This document shows positions 37,030 to 45,261 of a stretch of DNA of 64,000 nucleotides, piece after piece. Origin of the DNA: Bombilactobacillus bombi (lineage in GTDB: Bacteria; Bacillota; Bacilli; Lactobacillales; Lactobacillaceae); contig NZ_CP031513.1 in NCBI RefSeq assembly GCF_003522965.1, positions 496,001 through 560,000 on the forward strand. Reading direction: 5' to 3'. Made by a program: the position numbers and the translations under genes. The first letter of the stretch is position 1. Each line of letters starts with the position of its first letter. Under the pieces are notes generated by a model, which worked only from the letters and a program-made list of their open reading frames with translations, had not been told where the DNA came from and did no database searches.

Positions 37030-37789
37030 TACTGAAATTCAGAACATTGATTTTTTATTCCATAAAATTATGGAAGCCAAGCACCTTGTTGCTTTTACTG
37101 GAGCTGGTGCTTCTACAGATTCTGGGATTCCTGATTTGGATGAAATCAATAGGATTTTAAAGAATGATGGTTTGTTCAGTTATGTTCATTTTCATATGGG
37201 AGTATTTGGATTGTTAAATCCTAATTTTGCAATAAATAATTCTTTGGAATTTTATAGACTGTATAGGAAAACTTTTTTTAAACCTTTTGCACAACCAAAT
37301 TCAACACACAAGTTTCTTTATACTCTGGAAAAATCTGGAATTCTGAAAAGTTTGATAACAATGAATATAGACACATTACATCAAAAAGCTGGTTCCAAAA
37401 ATGTGATTGAGTATTGGGGCAACATGAGATTAAACAGATGCAGTAAATGTAATAGAAAATATGATTGGAATTTACAAGCGTACGAAAGAAATCAAATCCC
37501 ATTATGTACTTATTGTGGTTCAATTATAATTCCAGAGTTTGTTTTACGTAATTTATCAAGTTATAGAAGTGCAGTTAAAAAAGGTGAACAAGAAATTAAG
37601 TCTGCTGATGTTCTTATTATCATAGGAACTAAAAGAGATGCTTCTTCTTTTAAAACAAATGGAACTAAATTTGTAATTAATAATACTGATTCACAGATAA
37701 GTAATGAAAATATTATTTCGATAAATGGTAATTCAAATAGTGTTTTTAAAATATTTGAAAAGAAATTCAATAAAATGGTTGGAGGCTGA
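37022..37789 (+). CDS. Atypical Sir2-family protein (sirtuin)
   Basis: About 255 residues. The NAD loop is FTGAGASTDSGIPD (usual PDFR becomes PDLDE), then TMNIDTLHQKAGS, where canonical enzymes have TQNID. A zinc ribbon follows (CSKC and CTYC, about residues 139-178) and VLIIIGT near the end. The catalytic His position (family ELHGS/HGS) reads EYWGN, so His is Trp (residue 132). I place the start at GTG 37022, overlapping the CMD gene; ATG 37070 would leave only 10 residues before the GAG loop. It may be an ADP-ribosylating or non-deacetylating sirtuin. Confidence 0.8.
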   Translation: MHNTEIQNIDFLFHKIMEAKHLVAFTGAGASTDSGIPDLDEINRILKNDGLFSYVHFHMGVFGLLNPNFAINNSLEFYRLYRKTFFKPFAQPNSTHKFLYTLEKSGILKSLITMNIDTLHQKAGSKNVIEYWGNMRLNRCSKCNRKYDWNLQAYERNQIPLCTYCGSIIIPEFVLRNLSSYRSAVKKGEQEIKSADVLIIIGTKRDASSFKTNGTKFVINNTDSQISNENIISINGNSNSVFKIFEKKFNKMVGG

Positions 37790-37806
37790 TTTTTTTCAGC
37801 CTTTTT
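37783..37806 (+). terminator. Terminator of the CMD-sirtuin operon
   Basis: AGGCTGA/TCAGCCT around T6, then TTTTGTT; begins within the sirtuin stop codon. Lies between convergent genes. Confidence 0.8.
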
Positions 37807-37850
37807 GTTGAATAAAATATATAATAAGTTAATTGAAAACTATTTCAGTA

Positions 37851-38222
37851 TTATTTATGTTGCAACTTTGATTTATAAGTGTTGATTTTTTTATTTAGAA
37901 AATCTATATGTTTTTTGATTTCTAAGTTATCGTTCTCTAATCTTTTCTTTTGAGAATTTAAGAGTGATAATCTTTCATTAATTGTACTATCTCCTTTATA
38001 TCTTAAAGCAGAGTATATTTTAATCTCTTTTAATGGCATTCCTGTTTGTTTTAGTCTTTTAATAAATTCAATCCACGAGATATCGTTATCACTATAAAGT
38101 CTAATGTTATTTTGATCTCTTTTAGGCTTTATAAGATTTTCTTTTTCGTAAAATCTCAACGTATCAATCGTTAAATTAATTTTTTTTGAAAATTCACCGA
38201 TTCTATAATAATTTTTATTCAT
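37851..38222 (-). CDS. MerR-family transcriptional regulator
   Basis: A 123-residue regulator: helix-turn-helix YYRIGEFSKKINLTIDTLRFYEKENLI (residues 4-31 region), wing RLYSDNDISWIEFIKRLKQTGMPL, and a C-terminal coiled coil (about 80-115). It has no Cys at all, so metal or thiol sensing by Cys is excluded. The start at 38222 has AAAGGATC upstream. It faces the CMD-sirtuin operon and probably acts at its dyad promoter (36,571-36,584). Confidence 0.88.
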   Translation of the reverse strand: MNKNYYRIGEFSKKINLTIDTLRFYEKENLIKPKRDQNNIRLYSDNDISWIEFIKRLKQTGMPLKEIKIYSALRYKGDSTINERLSLLNSQKKRLENDNLEIKKHIDFLNKKINTYKSKLQHK

Positions 38223-38479
38223 AGTTATTAGATCCTTTGTAATAAGTAAATAATTTATTAATCCTTGTAAATATATCATCTATTATATATGGCAGATTAC
38301 AAGTTTAATCTGAATAAGCTCTAAAAACTTCAATAACATACACAACAAAAAGGACAAGTATACGTATCGTATGAATTAGAGAGAAAACAACTTTATCACC
38401 ATAGAAACGATTAATATCATAGAACGATGCATGAATAAAGAGTTTTTATATTATTTTTTAAATTAAATACAATATATGA

Positions 38480-38485
38480 TATAAT
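38480..38485 (+). promoter_or_regulatory. -10 element placing transcription at the toxin start codon
   Basis: TATAAT ends 6 bases before the ATG at 38492, so RNA would begin at or next to the start codon, with no Shine-Dalgarno: a leaderless arrangement. Confidence 0.55.
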
Positions 38486-38491
38486 AAGCTT

Positions 38492-38863
38492 ATGAAAACA
38501 CCAAAGTTTAAAAGTTATAAACGATTAAACGGTCATGATGAATTTGTTGAATTTTACCAGCAATTACCTATCAAAGATCGAAAAAAGTTAATTGCGTTAA
38601 TAAAAGCGATTCAACAACAAGGATTATTAATAGCTGCTAAGATGGAATGGATTAAGAAATTAGACAGTAACTTATATGAAATTAGATCTAAAGTTGCTTC
38701 TAATATCCAACGTGGATTATATTTCCATGACGAAGAAGAACAATATATTATTACGCATGGTTTTACTAAGAATACCCAGAAAACACCGGCACGGGAGATA
38801 AAGCATGCTAAGAAACTTCGTGCAGAATACTATCAACGAAAGGAAGATGAAAAGAATGGCTAA
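38492..38863 (+). CDS. RelE/HigB-type toxin (phage Gp49-like, DUF891)
   Basis: A 123-residue RelE-superfamily toxin. AAKMEWIKKLDSNLYEIRSK and RGLYFHDEEEQYIITHGFTKNTQKTPAREI are characteristic; the KNTQKTP stretch is the conserved C-terminal signature. As usual for HigBA the toxin gene comes first. It overlaps the antitoxin by 8 bases. It appears to be leaderless. Confidence 0.9.
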   Translation: MKTPKFKSYKRLNGHDEFVEFYQQLPIKDRKKLIALIKAIQQQGLLIAAKMEWIKKLDSNLYEIRSKVASNIQRGLYFHDEEEQYIITHGFTKNTQKTPAREIKHAKKLRAEYYQRKEDEKNG

Positions 38864-39143
38864 TAAAACTTATTTAACAGATATTGATGAACTTTTTGCT
38901 CAAGACTTACAAGATCCAGCATTTGCCAATGAAGTTAAAGCAGAGTTGAATAAATTAAATAGTGCTGTGGCAGTAAGGAATGAACGTGAAGCTTATGGGT
39001 GGACCCAGCATGATTTGGCGGAAAAGTCGGGCTTACCACAGTCAACGATTGCTAGAATAGAAAATGGAGCCAATACAAGCATGGATACAATTTCAAAGAT
39101 TGCTAATGCGTTTGGTAAATCACTTCAAATTACTTTTTCCTAG
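38856..39143 (+). CDS. HigA-type antitoxin (XRE helix-turn-helix)
   Basis: A 95-residue antitoxin with a Cro/C1 helix-turn-helix in its C-terminal half (EAYGWTQHDLAEKSGLPQS, IARIENGANTSMDTISKIA). The ATG at 38856 is 9 bases from AAGGAAG inside the toxin gene. Complete module, likely active. Confidence 0.9.
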   Translation: MANKTYLTDIDELFAQDLQDPAFANEVKAELNKLNSAVAVRNEREAYGWTQHDLAEKSGLPQSTIARIENGANTSMDTISKIANAFGKSLQITFS

Positions 39144-39246
39144 GCACATCACAGTAAAAGGACTGACTTGCTTAAAATATAGTATAAATATTGATACTGG
39201 TTAAGTGATGAATGAAAAGGATATTAGACAAATAAGGAGAATACTA

Positions 39247-39441
39247 ATGGGGCATAAGGTATTTGTTTCATATAAATATAAAGATGGTAATGTTGCTTCA
39301 TTAGAAGGATATGATAAGGGAACTGTTAGAGATTATGTAGATTATCTTCAAGATAATAAATTTAGTGGTGATGATTTAAACAAAGCTGAAAATGATGAGG
39401 AGGATCTAATGAACAATTTGAAAAGTTCTTACTCTTTTTAG
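39247..39441 (+). pseudogene. Truncated TIR-like (DUF1863, Thoeris ThsB-like) protein
   Basis: The ATG at 39247 sits behind AAGGAG. The product MGHKVFVSYKYKDGNV, then RDYVDYLQDNKFSGDDLNKAENDEEDL is the N-terminus of TIR-like domains of the DUF1863/ThsB type, which continue with SDDTI...L+xxIxxS and are about 160-200 residues long. Here a false tail (MNNLKSSYSF) ends the frame after 64 codons, and nothing of the rest is recognisable after it. An ATG at 39208 would add 13 residues. ThsB proteins make a cyclic ADP-ribose signal on phage infection; this copy cannot. Confidence 0.6.
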
Positions 39442-39613
39442 AGATATTGATTTTAAATATCTGTTCACGTTTTGGATTCAGGCAATGAAATTAAAGATCA
39501 GTATTAGATAATCTTGCCATTAATATTTATATATAGATATTATCTGTTGTGTTAGTTGTTTTTTATGATGGTATCTACAAAATAACATTACTCTAACCTC
39601 GTTTGAAACCCAG

Positions 39614-39856
39614 TTAGTGAACAAGCACGATTATGATTAATATCAGAAATATTATTCCAACTGTTCCAATTTGATTATGCAATCGTCTTAATAATTTAGT
39701 ATTAACTGGAGAATCTGGTCGCATATTTTTATGTGCTTGGACGGTCACCAATCGGTAATAAAGTGGGGTACTAATTTGTTGCCAGCTTTTAATTCGAGGT
39801 TGCAAAGATAATAATAAATGTTGTTTACATTTGAGTTGGCCTGACAGAGGTTTCAT
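39614..39856 (-). CDS. Small hypothetical protein with C-terminal membrane anchor
   Basis: An 80-residue frame, basic and Gln/Lys/Leu rich for residues 1-55 (PRIKSWQQIS, YYRLVTVQAHKNM), ending with a membrane helix (IGTVGIIFLILIIIVLV). I do not recognise it. The start lies inside the large inverted repeat 39,838-39,897, and no Shine-Dalgarno is evident, so it may be a gene fragment rather than a working gene. Base use is richer in G/C than the surroundings. Confidence 0.4.
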   Translation of the reverse strand: MKPLSGQLKCKQHLLLSLQPRIKSWQQISTPLYYRLVTVQAHKNMRPDSPVNTKLLRRLHNQIGTVGIIFLILIIIVLVH

Positions 39857-39897
39857 TTCTTTAGTATTAGATGACTAAAGTGTAGCCTAGTCAGGCC
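39838..39897. repeat. Two-stage inverted repeat
   Basis: GGCCTGAC (39838-39845) with GTCAGGCC (39890-39897), enclosing CTTTAGT/ACTAAAG (39859-39865 with 39874-39880), then T5 on the + strand. It could be a terminator for + strand transcripts or a folded leader of the minus-strand frame. Confidence 0.6.
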
Positions 39898-40020
39898 TTT
39901 TTATTTAAGAATTATTAACTAGCACCATGCGTTAAATATTATTTAAATTCATTTCAGCAACAAAAAAGAATTCATTCATATACATATGTAAATATGTATT
40001 CAATTCACCTTTTACATTAG

Positions 40021-41152
40021 ATGATAATATTATCTTATTTTGATAATTTAGCAGCGAAAATGGACGAACCTTTAGATAATGTAAATCCAAGTGACCTGTG
40101 TAATATAAGTAATTATCTTATATCACTATTTAATCAAACAAAACGATTTATAGAAGGAGAATATTATCTGACCCAATTCCAATAAGAAGTAGAGGAAAAA
40201 ATTCAACAAAGAATCAATAAAAATTATTGCATAGAGAGAAAAGCATGCACAGGGAAAAATTTCCTTGTTTATACGATAGCAAAAAAATATATGGAACATG
40301 GCAAAAAAGTAACAATAGTATATGGAGAATATTTAACGATGTGCATAATGAATTAAATGCATTATGCTTTGATATTATTCCAATTAAATACTTAATTTAC
40401 AAGTCAAACTCCATTTTGCAAAATTCTGATGTATTAATGATAGAAGAGGTGCAAAGAACGCAGTATTCACAAATTAAATTTTATATTGATAATTTCAGGG
40501 AACAAATAATATACTGTGGAGATAGACAACAATGTCTTAATAGTAGAAAGGGAGAAGAAGAAAGCAATAAACATATCTTTGAAAAATTAATATTTAGAAA
40601 TTTTGAATATATAAAACTATCTGAAAAGATAAGAAATAATGCTGAAATATCTTCTTTTATAAAACACCTCTATAACTAAAATTATCAAGATAAGTTTGAC
40701 ACAAAAAATGATTTTGATCATAATTTCAAAAATATTTTTGTTGAATACTTGGATAATGTGGATCAAGCTCAGTCATTCGTAAAGGGATTATATGAGGATG
40801 ACTGGAAAATACTTAATAGCACCCCATCAATATTTGAACTAGAACTATCCAATTACATACAAGACATACAAAACAAAGAGTTCATGAATACTTCACACGC
40901 AATTATAGGACAAGAATTTGATAAAGTGGGTACATTTATTGGGAAAAATTTAAAATATGATAAAAAGGTGAAATAATGAATTCTTACACTTATTACCCAG
41001 TTTTCAAAACATTATTTTAAAATTTAACAAGAATTAGAAAACAATTATATTTGATAATAATAGATAACGAAGAGATGTTTAAGAATAATCAATTTATAAT
41101 TATATTTGCTATGACAAGTAGCGCAAAGGGAATCATAAGTGACAGAACTTGA
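40021..41152 (+). pseudogene. Decayed DUF2075 (Schlafen group 3-like) ATPase/helicase
   Basis: Pieces in changing frames match the family in order: a degenerate P-loop (YCIERKACTGKNFLVYTIAK, normally AGTGKT), LNALCFDIIP, Walker B-like SDVLMIEEVQRTQY, IIYCGDRQQCLN, the signature KLSEKIRNNAEISSFIKHLYN, then SHAIIGQEFDKVG and finally LTRIRKQLYLIIIDNEEMF before a stop at 41,152. At least five stops or frame changes break it. Such proteins sit in phage-defence islands. The adjacent TIR relic supports that setting. Confidence 0.75.
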
Positions 41153-41449
41153 AAAATATCCAACCTTGCGCAGCACACGAAGTGCTTGGGGTTGCATATT
41201 TTTTTGCGTGAGTGCTTAGAAAAAGTGCGTACAGCGCAATACCAAATAACAAAAGCGCTTATTAGTTTTTTTAATTTGCCAATAAGGTGGCACTAATAAT
41301 TGTATTAAATCATTAAATGAGTATTGAATCAAAGTTTACGTTAATTCCCTCCTAAGGAATCTAACTTTAACCAAGTAATATTCATATCCACCAAGGTTTT
41401 TAGAATTAGTTCAAATTAAATTTACGATCTTCCAAGCATAAATAAATAT
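41153..41449. other. Non-coding stretch before rgg
   Basis: No gene. A GC-richer segment (41,160-41,265) can fold locally (GCAC-ACGAA-GTGC at about 41,177-41,190 and a following T7), suggesting an RNA end or small RNA, but I cannot assign it. Confidence 0.35.
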
Positions 41450-42319
41450 TTATGCCAAGGATATAACATGTTTGGATAAAATTTTATTTTGTAATTCTTC
41501 TAACATTTGAGCATGATCATTAAATCCTAGTTCTTTAAATTGATCAATTATCTTATCGGTGTTTGATTTATATTCAGTAGCTTGTTTTATTAATTCAAGA
41601 TAATATTTGCACATCATTCTATCATATGCTTTTCTAGGTGTACTACCAGATATTTGATAAAGTTCATTAATATAAAAGTGTACATTTGCATAATTGCCTC
41701 GTTCTAAAGCTAAAACAATGCAATTATTTAAAAAAATAGAAATATCATTTTGATAAATATCTATTTTACTAATAATCTTAGTTCTTTTTAAAAGTATTTT
41801 AAAAGTAGCTTGAATAAATTCGTCGCTAAAAATATATAAACAATTAGAGAAAATAGACATTTCAAAATGTCCCCACTGTTCTACGTGATTTAAATAGTTT
41901 TTTATAATTTCTTTATCTTCATCAACATCAAAAACTTCTTTATTATGTCTAGCATTTAAGAATAGTTTTAACTCAATTGATAGGCAGCAATAATAGAAAT
42001 CTCTAGAATTTTTATACTTATTTTGATAATTTAAAATTCTTTTCCTTATTTCAGAATCTCGTTGTTTTACTAAGTTATCAAAGAAATATTTTGAAGTTAT
42101 TTCTTTTTCTGTATTAGTACTATTGTTTAAATAGAATAAATATTCTTGGATAGAAACATTCATACGTTCCAAATATGAAAATAAAATACTTGTGGCAATA
42201 TCAGTTTTATTATTTTCAAGCGAAGATAAGGTTGTACGACTAGAAATCCCATCTGCTAATTGTTTTTGTGTGAGACCACGTTCTTTCCGTAATTTTTTAA
42301 TAAGTTGTCCGTGAGTCAA
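41450..42319 (-). CDS. Rgg/GadR/MutR-family transcriptional regulator
   Basis: A 289-residue regulator: XRE helix-turn-helix at residues 5-60 (GQLIKKLRKERGLTQKQLAD, SRTTLSSLENNKTDI), then an all-helical peptide-binding repeat domain of about 220 residues, the layout of Rgg proteins that respond to short secreted peptides. It starts at TTG 42319 behind AAAGGAGGGA. It is divergent from the transketolase/reductase/MFS/ATP-grasp genes and probably controls them. No convincing short hydrophobic pheromone gene was found beside it. Confidence 0.87.
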   Translation of the reverse strand: MTHGQLIKKLRKERGLTQKQLADGISSRTTLSSLENNKTDIATSILFSYLERMNVSIQEYLFYLNNSTNTEKEITSKYFFDNLVKQRDSEIRKRILNYQNKYKNSRDFYYCCLSIELKLFLNARHNKEVFDVDEDKEIIKNYLNHVEQWGHFEMSIFSNCLYIFSDEFIQATFKILLKRTKIISKIDIYQNDISIFLNNCIVLALERGNYANVHFYINELYQISGSTPRKAYDRMMCKYYLELIKQATEYKSNTDKIIDQFKELGFNDHAQMLEELQNKILSKHVISLA

Positions 42320-42437
42320 AATTTGTCCCTCCTTTATAATTGTGACGATTTGCTTTACATCATGATACTGCTTTAATTTTTGGCTGTAAAATTAAATTGT
42401 TTTATAAAATAAATTTAATTTTTGGAGGTCATGAATA

Positions 42438-43041
42438 ATGAAAGCAAATTGTCCTAGTTGCGGTGCACTTTTAGTTTGTTTTATAGGTAGAAGTTTATCA
42501 GTAGCAGATTTATTAAATTTTATATTCGATAAGTTTGGCAATAATACAAATAATGAAATTATATTAAGCAAATGACACGGTATTGATATGGCGCTGGATG
42601 GTTCTTGAGTTAAAAGTTACAGGGCAGAGATGGTATTCTATTGTAATTGGTGGTGATGGCAAATTATAAGATGGAAGCATATGGGAAGTTTTACAAGTTA
42701 TTTCTAGCAAGAATATCACTAATTTAGTATATGTTATTGATAGAAATAGGGCAAAAAATGATGATTATGTATCTCCTTATTATGATTTGCGGAACAGATT
42801 TCTTTCTTATGGTTTTCAAGTTGAAGAAATTAATGGTCTTGATTTTGATTAGATGAATACCGCGTTTTTAAATAAAAAGAATGATAAATGCTTAATAATT
42901 ATTGCAAATACTATTAAAGGAAAGGGCACAAAGAGAATGGAAAGCAAATCCAATAGTCATTATGCAAAGATATCTTCTATTCAATCTAAAAAGTGGAAAA
43001 AGCAGGTGACATTTCAATATGAACAACATACTCTTAATTAA
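42438..43041 (+). pseudogene. Broken transketolase-like N-terminal (TPP-binding) subunit
   Basis: The ATG at 42438 (GGAGGT, 8-base spacing) opens a 45-codon frame that includes GRSLSVADLLNFIFDKFG and EIILSK, the transketolase N-terminal motif before GH. TGA stops it at 42,573 where Gly is expected (SK-GH). Later pieces read NLVYVIDRNRAKND, NRFLSYGFQVEEINGLDFD, then IIANTIKGKGTKRMES, the TPP-domain end. Two or more stops and shifts lie between. Split transketolases (N and C subunits) are common in secondary-metabolism clusters. Confidence 0.75.
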
Positions 43042-43591
43042 TTCATCAAGTCGAGTAGTATCTAATTCAGAAATTTTAGCAAAAAAGGTTTTGAGTGGGA
43101 TAGATTTTGATGAAGTTTTTTTGAAAGAAAATGATGTGAAAAATATCCAAGATCATAGATTTGATAAAACCTGGCCAAAACAGGTGGACGATTACTATGA
43201 AATTTGTAATAAATTAAAAAATGCAAAATTAATAATATTTTCAACACCAATATATTGGTATGGAATTTCTTCCATACTTAAAGATTTTATTGATCGTTGG
43301 TCAGAAAGTTTAAAAGTGGATAATGAGTTTAGATATAAAATGACTAATAAAGATATTGCGTTAGTCATGGTTGGAGGTGATCATCCTCGCATCAAAGGAT
43401 CTAATATTATTGAACAATTTAATTATATTTGTGATTTTTTAAATATGAATTTTATTTTTTCACTTATTGGAGAAGCTGATTCCCCTGGTTCTATTGTCAA
43501 GGATTCAATAGCATTAATAGATGCAAAAAATAGATGTAGTCAGATTAAAAAAATAATTAAAGGAGATTTTGCTATTGACAATGTCCAGTAG
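43019..43591 (+). CDS. Flavodoxin-fold NAD(P)H-dependent FMN reductase
   Basis: A 190-residue flavodoxin-like protein: ILLINSSSRVVSNSEILAK is the FMN phosphate loop, FSTPIYWYGISSILKDFIDRW the flavin-side loop, and VMVGGDHPR follows. The ATG at 43019 has AGGTGA at 8 bases and overlaps the end of the broken N-subunit frame. Intact although both neighbours are broken; in the original operon it probably reduced or oxidised an intermediate or cofactor. Confidence 0.82.
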   Translation: MNNILLINSSSRVVSNSEILAKKVLSGIDFDEVFLKENDVKNIQDHRFDKTWPKQVDDYYEICNKLKNAKLIIFSTPIYWYGISSILKDFIDRWSESLKVDNEFRYKMTNKDIALVMVGGDHPRIKGSNIIEQFNYICDFLNMNFIFSLIGEADSPGSIVKDSIALIDAKNRCSQIKKIIKGDFAIDNVQ

Positions 43592-44043
43592 AGAGGCTTT
43601 TCGTGATGAGTTAATTAAGAAAGCCTTAATAGATAAAAAAATAATTGACATTGAAGCTGATCTTGAAGGACAAAATAATAAATTTAAAAAGTATAATTCT
43701 GATCACTATTTTAATCTCGAAATTGCTGAATCAGATAGTATTGATATCTGTACAGGTCTAGCAAAAGTGGATTAAAGCTGTTTTTTAGCACCTTAGCACC
43801 TTTTGTTGCTTTACGAACTGCTGAAAATTGGTACTACTTATCAAAGTTTAGAAGATTTGGCAATTATACGTTCTATGTCAGACATTAATATTGCGTGTCC
43901 ATATGGTGAACTGGAAACTAGACAAGTTCTTGATGAAGCTTTATGCACTTCTGAACCTTGGTATATTAGGATTAGGTAGAGACAATAAATATTCAGATTT
44001 TGTTAAGACAAAAGAGGTTATTAATCTTATGAAAGAGAAGTAA
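43575..44043 (+). pseudogene. Broken transketolase-like C-terminal subunit
   Basis: Starting at TTG 43575 or ATG 43581 the frame reads MSSREAFRDELIKKALID, SDHYFNLEIAESDSIDIC and GLAKVD, matching the transketolase C-subunit start (R+AF...GIAEQ...GLA). TAA at 43,773 ends it. Later pieces LAPFVALRTAE, TTYQSLEDLAIIRSMSDINI, then ETRQVLDEALCTSEPWYIRI in other frames follow the same family order, ending near 44,043 with the last 150 or so residues missing. Confidence 0.75.
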
Positions 44044-44047
44044 AATC

Positions 44048-45245
44048 ATGATAAATATTTCCAAATTATTGATAAAGCCAGAATTTCGTAATTTCTTTTT
44101 TGCTGATATTATTTCAGGATTTGGAGTAGGTTTGACAACTGTTGGTGCAAATTGGTATGTATTACAATCTACGCAATCTAATAAATTAGTAGGAATGTAT
44201 TTAACTATTAATGTATTGGCTGGTTTTCTAATGTCGCCATTAGCAGGTATTTTAACAGATAAATTTTCCAGAAAAAATGTGATTTTATGGACTTTTCTTG
44301 GCAGAGTACTTCCTATGATTCTTATTGCTATTATAATTAATAGTTATGGATTTTCTATGTTATCAATGTACGGTTTAGCTATTTTAACAGGGGCTGGTTG
44401 GATTACATATATGGCAGCTTCAAGAAGCTATATACAATCAATACTGCCCAATAAGTTACTAGGAACTGCAAACTCTTTTATTGAAGTATCACTACAGGTT
44501 GGAATGTTTTCTGCTGGAGCAATATCAGGGATTATTTTAAAGTATACAGGTTTCTTAGTTATTTTAATTATAAATATCATAATGTTTATAATTGCTTCAC
44601 TTTTGATTTTCTTAATAAAAGAGAATGATACTGTATCTAACGAAAGTAGACAAAACAGTACAAATTTTATTACTGGAATTAAATATATTCTGAATCATAA
44701 AATGATTCTTAGTATTGGTATTATTTCAATATTGCCATTGATTGTAACGCAATTATTTAATGTATCTTCGCCAGATTATGTTTCTACTATTTTGAAAACT
44801 AGTAGTGTTATATATGGTTTTGTCGATATGGGATATGGAATAGGCGGATTAGTTGCAGGATTAGTAACGGGCTTATTAATAAATAAATATATTAAAAGAA
44901 ATATTATAGTATCTTTCTTCATTCTTGCAGCTATAGCATTATTAAGCCTATATTTTACTCATGTTGTTTTTTTAACAATTATTTGTACATTTGCTTTAGG
45001 ATTAAGTAATTCATCTTTAAGAGTTGTAATAAATACTATACTGATGGAGCAAGTTGAAAAACAGTTTATGGGTCGTGACATCTATTTGGAATGGCATAGC
45101 TCAATTAGTTGAGGTTTTTGCATCTACATTTATAGGTTTTGCGAATGATTCTCTTGGAGCAAATGTAGGTTTTTTATGGATGTCAATTATTATGATAATA
45201 GGAGCAGTTTGGAGCTTATTGATACTGAGAAAAGTTAATATTTAA
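44048..45245 (+). pseudogene. MFS transporter with one frameshift near the C-terminus
   Basis: The first frame gives 354 residues with about ten membrane segments (starts INISKLLIKPEFRNFFFADI; motif A-like LAGILTDKFSRKN at residues 63-75). Near 45,070-45,078 the frame slips: the true continuation is TSIWNGIAQLVEVFASTFIG and on to LLILRKVNI at 45,245 in the next frame. One base change of length would restore a normal 400-residue MFS antiporter. It could be a genuine recent mutation or a sequencing error. Probable exporter of the cluster product. Confidence 0.75.
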
Positions 45246-45261
45246 TGGAGGCAAGATAGCT

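Noticed and set aside
42438-42575. The 45-codon CxxC-containing frame divergent from rgg as an Rgg pheromone or RiPP precursor
   Set aside because: Residues 17-45 match the transketolase N-subunit pattern (SLSVADLL...ILSK) and later pieces of the same family follow, so it is the start of a broken enzyme gene.
43019-43041. Fusion of the transketolase relic with the flavodoxin-like protein
   Set aside because: The two frames differ and the reductase has its own ribosome site; it is a simple overlap.
45054-45112. Programmed ribosomal frameshift in the MFS gene
   Set aside because: No slippery heptamer or following hairpin at the joint; mutation or read error is simpler.
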